Shown: piece by piece, positions 55,540 to 64,000 of the stretch
Position numbering within the stretch: position 1 is the first letter of the stretch
How the letters are laid out: each line of letters starts with the position of its first letter
Assembly (NCBI RefSeq): GCF_005239225.2
Contig: NC_133300.1
Span: 6,601,875 to 6,665,874 of the forward strand
Direction of reading: 5' to 3'
Length of the DNA: 64,000 nt
DNA from: Populus alba
Taxonomy: Eukaryota > Streptophyta > Magnoliopsida > Malpighiales > Salicaceae
Translations under genes and position numbers: made by a program
Notes under the pieces: generated by a model
Database searches by the model: none
Told to the model about the DNA's origin: nothing
What the model saw: only the letters and a program-made list of their open reading frames with translations

Positions 55540-56635
55540 CTCCTACTCGATTTTCTTGCTGGAATTAGAGGAAAAAAATCAAATTAACCCCTAAAGTTTA
55601 TTATAATTAAGATTTCATCACAGTTTTCTGTATTGCAATTTTTAATTTTAGAACACTTTATGAAATTAAGGGGTTTTTTCAATTTCATCCATGTTCTCTT
55701 TGTTGCAATTTTTTCTAGAATTATTTATTAAATTAAGAATTGTTTTCAATTTTATCCTCCAATAATTATTTTTTTAGGTGTTGACGGATTGCGGGTTTGA
55801 GAGTTTAACTTGGATTTACAATGTTTACTCATGCTTACTTGGTTTTTTTTCTCTTTTTTTAAGCTTTTGTTTTTCATATTCCATCCTCTAACATTCTTTT
55901 TTACTCTCTTTTTATAGGATTTATCTTTTTTTTTTTTAAAATAACAAGGGCTACCTCGAGGTTTTTTTTTCCAGACTTTGTTAAATTTTGCTTCTATAAA
56001 AGGAATTTTATTTTTTAATTAAATTAAATTTATTGATTTCATCCCGTGGATTTCAGTTTGAGGCAATACCTGAAGGAACTTTTTTTAATTAATGTCTTTT
56101 GAAAATTGGTATTCTTTGTTTTTTGTTTTTCCTTTTCTTTCTATAAGAGTTATATTGATATCATATTTAGGTCATGGATTCAACTGGTTTGCTAGGTTTG
56201 ACTAGAGCTTTTAGTTTTAGTTTTTTTTTTTTTTTTTTATCTCGAGTCAATGACCAAAATCTTAGATTTTTTTTAAAAAAGCATAAATTTGCATTGTCTT
56301 GATATCTTTTCTATGATAAAAAATAAAATAAAAATGATAGGCATGCGACTTCACGTAAGCCACCTATCTAGTACAATATACTTAAATAGATCATCCTTTT
56401 TATTTATTGTTCACCCTCTCGCAAAAAATTATGGAATGGAGAAGTTTTTTTTTTATATATATAATTTTTACTTGGATCCTTAAACTTTTATTTTGCATGA
56501 TTTGACCTTTTTTTAGCCTAAATTAGCCTCCAAATGCATATTTTTTAGGAGGAAGGGTTGAAATGAAAGATAGGGAATTGAAATGAAAATCTCGGGTAAC
56601 AAAGGGGTGATTTTAAAATTTTATTAAAACATATA
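55540..56635 (+). repeat. T-rich degenerate repeat DNA
   Basis: Repeated 'ttttcaatttcatcc' and 'ttgcaattttt' wording, also present at 58930-59250. This looks like decayed transposon DNA with no diagnostic ends. Confidence 0.35.
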
Positions 56636-57530
56636 TTTTAGTCCCTCATCTTTTTTATATATTAGGTGACCAGTCCCTTGAATTTCAAGAAAATATATTT
56701 TGGTATCTTATTTTATTTTTTGATTTTTTTTCAATTCTTTTTTGGTGGGAAGAGAGAGAGGAAATCGCCAGATTCTGGTTTAGAGATAAAAAGTGGTCAT
56801 TGGAGTAGATTTTAACCACCAAAATAATTGATTTTATGTCAAAGGTTCCCTATGATGAAGAGGGTTACGATTAGGTTTTATATCTTTAAAACACCCAAAA
56901 CAATAGACCTGGGCTCATGAATAGTTTTTATTTCTAGTGGATTTTGGGGTGGTTTTTTAGGTTTTGGTGACTATGGATTGGTTTAACAAGATTTGTAAGG
57001 TGTTTTCTAAAGATTTTGAGTCAAAATGGATTAAAATATGTTTTTTGGCTAAAAAATTAAGGATCCTATTTTTCCAGTCATCATAGTGACTGAGTTCTGG
57101 GTTGCCCATAAGACTTGTCGCCTGTTGATGCAGGTGACGCATTATTTTTTTTTAAATGCCCTATTAAACTTAAAAAAATAAAACTCACGCGTGGGTAGTT
57201 GCTTTATTAGGCCAAGCGTTAGGCATGGCTTACCACGCCGGGTAGCGCCTAAACTAGGTTTATTTTTAAAATTTTAATTTTTTTTAAAAAATAAGCATTA
57301 TTTGAATGTATTTTTTCAAATAAATTTTGGTTTTATATTTTAATTAGATGATGATTATTTTTAAATGATATTTGGTATGTTTAATTTTTAAAGAGGTTGG
57401 TATGATTCATCTATGATTTTTTTTTAATTTTATATAGATTAAATTTGTTTTTTTTTTAATATTGATTTTTTTATAAGATTTTTCATATATGTATCCTTGA
57501 ATTGTTTGTTTTTTTTTTTTTTAATTCAAT
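56636..57530 (+). repeat. Diverged copy of the composite repeat at 23128-24246
   Basis: Shares the succession 'tttggt(a)tc', 'agagagaggaaatcgccaga', 'ccaccaaaataattgatttt', a GC-rich motif near 57190-57250, 'taaagaggttggtatgattc' and 'atctatgattttttttt'. Lacks the Helitron-like 3' end. Confidence 0.45.
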
Positions 57531-58149
57531 AAATTTTATGTGTTTTGTTGGTTTCTATTACAAATTTTATATGTTTTCTATTACAAATTTTATGTGTTTT
57601 TCCCTTTGATTTTTTTTATTTCAATTGTAACCCTCATTATTTTTATTGTGGACTTTTTTTTTGTTGTTTTTTTTGTGTAATTTTAACCCTCATGATTTTT
57701 TCATGTATAGTACTTTTGATTTTATAACCTGAGTCACGGTTTAAGAGGTTAACATGAAGTGACCCTTTTTTTATCTTAATTTTTTTTTAGATTCATATTT
57801 TTTTTCTTTCTATACAATTATCATATTCTCATTTAATTTTTACTTTGTTAACAAATAAGATCAATGATATATTTTGAGAATATTGTGAAGATATATTTAT
57901 ATAATATTGACAAGTGTTCATCTTTTCCATTGAATTGTTATTTTTTTCACTTTATTTATTATCAATATCTTATTTTGTAATGATATTATTAAATTAATTG
58001 AGTTTATTAAACTTATTCAAGCCAATTACATGAATATTATATTTTCTTCCTTTTTAAGAAATGTTTACATTGTTTTGATATTTTTTTTACAATGAAAAAA
58101 AAAAAAAGAGATTGTGCCACTTAACTAAGTAAAGCTAAAAGGAATTTAT

Positions 58150-58740
58150 GTTTTACTATGGATTGTGAACAATGCAATCTATAGTAAAACTATTGTTTTG
58201 CCCTTTAAAAACCAAAGAACTGAACACACAATGGTAAAATCATATTTTTTATATATGTATTGCACAATGTAATTACGCCCATGCTTTGGAAAAAAAAATA
58301 ACATAGCTAATGTCTAATGGGTGTTTTTGGATTTGCACATTTATGTACAATGTAATTACCACATAGCCCATGAGGTCAAGTTTTTTTTGCCTATGGTAAA
58401 GGGTATTTTCAGTTTTTTAACCTCAATTTTCTTGCAATTATCTTGTGGGGTTAAGGGTGTTTTAGTCTTTCTATAATTAAAAAAAAAAAATAGTTGGCGT
58501 GTGCATCAATGTTATACTATGGACTGTGAACAATGCAATCCACAGTAAAACGACTATTTTGTCTAAGGAGTGTTTTTGGATTTTTATATTTTTTGTACAA
58601 TTTAATTACCATATAGCTCTCTGGGGCAACTTTTTTGCCTAAGGTAAAGGTGTAATTTTGGTTTTTTAGTCTTGATTTTCTTGCAATTATCTTGTGTAGT
58701 CAAGAGTGTTTTGGTCTATCTATAATTCAAAAAAATAAAA
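58150..58740. repeat. Tandem duplication, 361-bp period, each unit opening with a palindrome
   Basis: 'actatggattgtgaacaatg' plus 'caatctatagt' at 58155 and its near copy at 58516 each form an imperfect hairpin. They are followed in both units by 'gtgtttttggatttttata'-like, 'gtacaatttaattaccata', 'ttcttgcaattatcttgtg' and 'ttttggtctatctataatt' blocks. Confidence 0.6.
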
Positions 58741-60557
58741 AACAAATGGTTGCATTCGCCAGTAAGTGGAAGGCACCCACGCCTTTTTGGTGGCACATGT
58801 AGTGCCTCCAAATGGCTAGTGGTAGCCTTCCAGCCGGCTTGTGTCGGTATCAATGACACGGAGGAGTTCTAGTGACAATTTTTCTCCATCCTTTTTCTCT
58901 CTCCTCCACTTCAAAAGGTGTGCTGACCATGCAAAATTGCAAAGTAGTCCTCTATATTTTAGTTGTATCGGATTTAATTTCTTAGTTTTTCAATTTCATC
59001 TCTTGACATTTTATTTTTTATGTTTTTTTTTTTATCAATTTCAATCTACATTCTTTTTATTCCTATTTATTTTGCTTTTAATCTTTTTATGATTGATTTT
59101 TTTTTTAATTTGATCTTTATTTTTATGATTGCAATTCCTTTTATTTTGAGTTCTCTTTTTGATAAATTGGTTTTTTAGCAATTTCATCCCTCATTGTTTA
59201 ATTTCATTGAATTCTCATATCATATTTGGTGCTTAATTTTTTTTATCGTGCTTTTAAAAATGTTATGGGTCATGGGTTTGGTCAAGAAACCAGGGTTACC
59301 AGGATCAATAAGTTTTTTTTTTATCATGCAAGAAGTAAAAATGACATTATTTTGATAAAAAAAAAATAGCAAAAAAACAATCTACAGGTGTTTACATGAT
59401 TTTCCCTTTACTAAGCATTTAATTTTTTTTATTTAGCTAAAAAGTAAATTTTTATTATTTTGATAAAAAAAATAGAAAAAAGATTCAATTATGATCCTCT
59501 TTCTTTTGATTGGTCTTTTGTTATTTTAGAATTTTTTTCAGTTTTATTTTTTTCTATTTAATTTTATTTTGTTTTTATATTAAATATAATACCCATTGTC
59601 TTGATTATTGTTTTTTTTTTATTTAATCTTTTTACCTAGTTCATCATAAAGCTATGGCCAACGAAGACATATCTCACGATCTTTCATTGCTTCTTCTTAA
59701 AAAATAGGACTTTCTCAGCTGCAACAATTGTGATCAGGTACTGTTTCTAGCATATGGTTGTAGGAGGTTGGGTGAAAATCCAAGGGAAGAAGGTGCTAAT
59801 GATAAAAATAGTGAGTGAAATCAGTAATAATTAAAATAAACAGTTGTTTTTGTCTTTCTAAGAAAGTTTCAAAAAAATATATATATTTTAAAAAAAATAT
59901 TCATAAATAAAAATAAAAATAAAAAACAATAAAGACTCGAGGAGATTCATGTAAGCATGTGCCTAGAGGTACACATATGGGTTACACTCAGGCTTGACCT
60001 TATATTAAAGTATTATTTAAAAAAAAAAAACTTTAAAAATAAAATCAAACTTAAAAAATTTTTTTAAACAACTATTTTATACTAAAAATTCAATTTTAGT
60101 GGTTATCCTTCTTATATTTTCCTCAATCTTTTATAATATTTTTTAAATATAAACTTATTTTTAATAGGTTTCCACCAATTGCTTATAATTTTTTCTAAGT
60201 AAGATTTTTTTCTCTATAAGTTTTTTATGACTTTTATGAAAAAGCATTTAAGTATTGAGTTCTTTATATCTCACTTGACTTTTCTAGAAGTTTTTCTAAA
60301 TATAGGTTCCTTTATGGTTCTTTATTATATATTTAAAATTTTCTTTAAATATAATACACGCCTCTACACACGAACTTTTCGATATATTATTAGGGGTTTC
60401 TACCCTATTCCTATATAAGAAAAGTATGATGAATTCATCATAGTAACTGAATATTTTTACAAGTCTTTGTGAATTAATACCACAAAGACTTGGGAGACTA
60501 TTGATGAATTCAAATAAAATGGACCTAAAACCCCCAAAAAAAACCCATTGGGCTTGC
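58741..60557. other. Gene-free, T- and A-rich stretch
   Basis: A short GC-richer block at 58745-58860 and several poly-T runs. No coding domain or RNA seen. 59640-59800 has mixed composition with no recognised origin. Confidence 0.4.
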
Positions 60558-61236
60558 TGTCTGATTAGTACTTAAAAGTGCATATTTATCAAGGTTTTAT
60601 ATCATCATTTTGCACTTAAAGTATTAATAACTCCTTAACTAAAATATGTTTTATAATACAAGTCTAACACTATAAAATGCCCTAATATATGGTAAATGTT
60701 CATCTTAAATGCAGGCCTATCACATAAATCAAAGGATTGATTGATGAATTCAACTACTAAAATTTGTGAAGATAAAGAGAGGGTGAAACTTAGAAAAGAG
60801 ATGTTGGTGCAGTCCAAATTGAAATACTGTTCAGTAATTGGGTCATATCTCGAGTTCTAGATGTCCAAATGACCTCAAAGTTTTATACAGATTCAGTAAG
60901 ACATAGGCGTACAACTTTCATGTTTTCATCAAGATCTAAGAAGGCTGTTTTCAAGTCCAAATTATAGCAACAATGGAGAAGTCTGAATCTGTCCTACAGC
61001 CCGAACACTGTTCAGTGTTTGGTCTATATCTGGAGTTCTAGAAGTCAAAATGACCTCCATTTTTTTTCCTGGAAAACGGAGTCAATTTCCTACAACTTTC
61101 ATGTTTTCCAGAGGACCCAGTTCGGATGGTAGTATTTTTGTTTTATTCAGACAAGAAGATAAGGATTTTCACCAAGTCAAAAGTTGGCCACCCACTCAAT
61201 AATTAGTCATCAAATCAATAATTCTGAATTTTGGCC

Positions 61237-61243
61237 TATAAAA
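61237..61243 (+). promoter_or_regulatory. LTR TATA box
   Basis: TATAAAA in the middle of the long LTR, followed by a pyrimidine-rich stretch at 61270-61380, as expected for the start of the R region. Confidence 0.45.
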
Positions 61244-62011
61244 GGAGGCATTTGCCGTGCATTTGGGAGCTTGGTTTTTCAGATCAAGTTCATGCTCTTT
61301 ATTTTTCTCTCTTTATATTTTTTTGTAATTTTTTAAGTTTTGCTTTCATTAATATCTTGTTTATGCTTTTCATTTCCTTTCCTTTACTTAGTTAACTTGT
61401 ATTTTCTTTATGTTCTTGTTTTGTTTATTTATGTTTCTCTTCTTCATTATGTTTAGCTAAGTTTATTATGTCAAGGTGAAAAGGTTACACTAATGGTGTA
61501 AGAATAAATATAGTGTAAACTCAACATGGATCTTAATGTTTAATATTAACATGTCTTATCTTTTTATCTTACTAATTCTTAATACCTTGCTTGTTAAATG
61601 GTTAATCTAGATTTGTGTTGTATAACACTTGGTACAACAAATGCTTGGTACTCTCATTGCCCAACAGTATGGTATTACCTACACCTGGGTTATGAAAGGA
61701 ATTTGATTTGTTGTTAACATCATGAATTCCTGACAATATTTAAAAGTTTGGTGTTATGTAAATAAGATAATTAATATGATCATGTTAATAATTTATAATG
61801 AGCTATTAATGAGAAATCATTCGATTGGAACCTCCTTTGTGTGTGGTTTCCAATTAAATAATAAGAGTTTATACTATAATTGTTTGAAATACCATTAGTG
61901 GATCCTCTAACCTTGACATTTGTCTTTATCATTGTTTAATCCTTACATTAATCTTTCATCTCAAAGTTCTCATTAATTTCTTCATCTTCTTCTTTTATTA
62001 TTATTATTATT

Positions 62012-62053
62012 AGTAGTAGTAGTAGTAGTAGTACTACTACTACTACTACTACT
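62012..62053. repeat. Perfect trinucleotide palindrome (AGT)7(ACT)7
   Basis: Seven AGT units run directly into eight ACT units around the centre at 62032/62033, giving at least 21-bp perfect arms. ATT repeats flank both sides. A related (ATT/GTT)n microsatellite is at 62184-62276. Confidence 0.9.
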
Positions 62054-62362
62054 ACTATTATTTACATTCTGTTTATATTATATAATATATCTCTTTGATC
62101 TTTTCATAAACTCAGTATATAGGCTGGAAACCTGTGACTCGATCTTTTAGATCATTCTCAGGTATAACAACGCCACGTACTGAGTATTATTATTATTACT
62201 ATTACTATTATTGCTATTATTGTTATTATTATTGTTATTGTTGTTGTTATTATTGTTGTTGTTGTTGTTGTTGTTGTCTTGTTATTTATAATTTATATAA
62301 TTAACCTCTCTGTGGTTCGACCCCGGTCTTACCGGGTTATTTATTACTTCGACACTCCTGCA

Positions 62363-64000
62363 CTTGGGAGAAGACATCAATCTTTTGGTCGTGTCACTGC
62401 CTACCAACCTTAGTGCTAGGTGTGCACCCTAACACCCTCGTAGACTCATGCTATTGTGCCTGAGTTCAACATGCTTGGGTCCAAGCAGTGCGTCTAGATT
62501 CATTTTTTACCTTTAATGGGCACTTCATTGGGAATTCTTTCCAGGAGCCCACATGAGTCCTTTAGTATTTTATACTGATCCAATATATATTATTTTAAGT
62601 AGAATATAACTCAAAATATTATAAAAAAGAAATTACACTTCAACCATTCCCCTCTATAAAAGGACAAAATTCATGAGTTATATAAATACACCAAGAATCC
62701 TTCAAACTCAAGATTCAAAATCTCTTCATTCTTAACACTTTCAGCTGCTACTAGCTATCAACAACCTGAGATTTTCATATCAAACCACTAAACACTTTAG
62801 CTAAGAATAATGAATGAGATTACTTGAACTAATAGACTAACCGATTATTCAACGCATCAGCTTTATTTTTAAACATCTTGGATTTTATAACTCATTATAG
62901 CCAATTTAAATTTTAATAAGTTTATTTAACTCAGTAGGTTAATTAATTTTGTTGATTTCATAACTAAAACATTAGGGGAAGACATTATAATAAAATAAAT
63001 AAATAAATATTAAAAATAAAAAATAGATAAAATACTTGTTTTATATTTCAATAAGCTACGCTATAACTAATACTAATAGCATAATCTATTTATTTGGAAG
63101 TGTGGGAAAATTTTTTTTTTAAATATTTTTTTGTTTAAAAATATATTAAGATAATATATTTTTATTATTTTTTATATGAACATATTAAAACAATAAAAAA
63201 GACTAAGAAATTAATTTAAAACTAAAAATTTTAAAAGCATGTTTTTCTTCTTCTGTTTCTATTTCAATAGAACTACCATTCTTCTTCTGCCTATCATAAC
63301 TTCCAAAGTTGAACGCTTCTCTAAGTGGGTGCGCCATTTCCAACGCCTCGTTGTTCTTTTCAGAAATTTCAGTAACTTTATCGCAATTTTTTTTTTTTTT
63401 GTTAAAGGTTTGACTTTTTGAACGTATTTAATATTGTCAACTTTAAATTTTTGTTACTTGATTCTCTGTCGGATTAAAATTAACTTCAATAAAAGTTATT
63501 TTTACATTAATTAATTTAGAGTTCAACATCAAACTGAAATCATCAAGATTTGATTTTAAAAAATAATTAATTTAATATTTTTTTTAATGTTAAGATGTAA
63601 AATATTTGATCGATTTAAATTTATTTAAATTTCACGACGTAACATTTCAAACTTGTGACCTGAATTATAAACTTAACTGAATTTAACAATTTTATTTTTT
63701 TGTTAAATAAAACTTTTTTATATACAAAAATATGATAACAAAAATAAAAGCTAGCAAAATTAAATATCAACCAAATATCATGGTATTTGTTTGAGACTAT
63801 AATAATCTCATAGAAAATAAATTGCAGCAAATTATAAAAATAATTCAAAACCATCTAAATATTAAGGGATGAAATAAATAAATAAAAGATGAAATTAAAG
63901 GATGAAATTTAAAAGTAATGAAACTATTTGACATTGTTACTCAACCTGACTAATAGATCAACTTTAAAACTTTCAAACTAAACTCCTTATTTAATCTAGG
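62363..64000. other. Gene-free AT-rich end of the window
   Basis: 62400-62560 has moderate GC without a recognised origin; the rest is AT-rich. A copy of the dispersed repeat lies at 63105-63240. No gene enters from the right edge that I can see. Confidence 0.4.
63105..63240 (-). repeat. AT-rich dispersed repeat, copy 12
   Basis: 'tttgtttaaaaatatattaa', 'gaacatattaaaacaataaa', 'aaattaatttaaaactaaaa' as in copies 4 and 5. Confidence 0.5.

Larger units (their letters stand above)
60558..62362 (+). mobile_element. Ogre/Tat-like long LTR with start of internal region (truncated)
   Basis: Starts TGTCTGATTAGTACTT and contains wording typical of long Tat/Ogre LTRs: 'ttcagtaattgggtcatatc', 'gtacaactttcatgttttc', a TATA box (CCTATAAAAGG at 61235-61245), and a 3' end with 'ctctgtggttcgaccccggt' and 'cgacactcctgca'. 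A 180-bp segment is duplicated inside it (60830-60940 and 61005-61120). No coding region follows, so it is truncated or a solo LTR. Confidence 0.5.

Overview
The window is a piece of a woody dicot nuclear genome, most likely Populus or another Salicaceae. The reasons are spliced plant genes, long AT-rich spaces full of degenerate repeats of a kind familiar from poplar, and closest recalled protein relatives in dicots. Everything here was read by eye; no alignment or search was run. Splice sites were chosen from GT/AG context plus protein homology recalled from memory.

Genes, left to right. A minus-strand gene of unknown function runs off the left edge (ATG at 207). At 3802-6026 lies a plus-strand mitochondrial dicarboxylate carrier / uncoupling-protein-like gene (DIC/PUMP4-6 type). 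It is split by an antisense Copia gag remnant and carries two further indels, so it is a pseudogene. At about 13.35-16.76 kb is a SAC51-type bHLH gene whose leader contains the conserved peptide upstream ORF (53 codons, split by an intron) that makes this family respond to thermospermine. Its main ORF has a one-base frameshift. At 22.67-25.54 kb is a decayed dienelactone-hydrolase-family gene. A full-length, very young Ty1/Copia element sits at 25793-30531, with 372-bp LTRs differing at one base and a 5-bp target duplication. On the minus strand follow intact-looking genes for NPH3 (34793-37812, 672 aa), a GT61 glycosyltransferase (47199-49290, 489 aa) and a PEPRK2-like kinase (50625-53250, 468 aa). 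From 54.3 kb to the end I find no gene.

The gene order is informative. In Arabidopsis, NPH3 (AT5G64330) neighbours SAC51 (AT5G64340), and the SAC51 paralogue SACL1 (AT5G09460) neighbours DIC3 (AT5G09470). This window has DIC, SAC51-like and NPH3 in a row, as expected for an ancestral block that Arabidopsis split between two duplicated segments.

The spaces hold a layered repeat landscape: about 13 copies of one AT-rich dispersed repeat, two Helitron-like 3' ends, a possible TRIM, a decayed tRNA-derived SINE family, a possible MITE, an Ogre/Tat-like long LTR, several local tandem duplications, and a degenerate array of a 17-bp palindrome at 44.65-45.85 kb. The most rewarding items are the SAC51 leader with its frameshifted main ORF, the young Copia element with three one-base deletions, the palindrome array and the Helitron-like pair.
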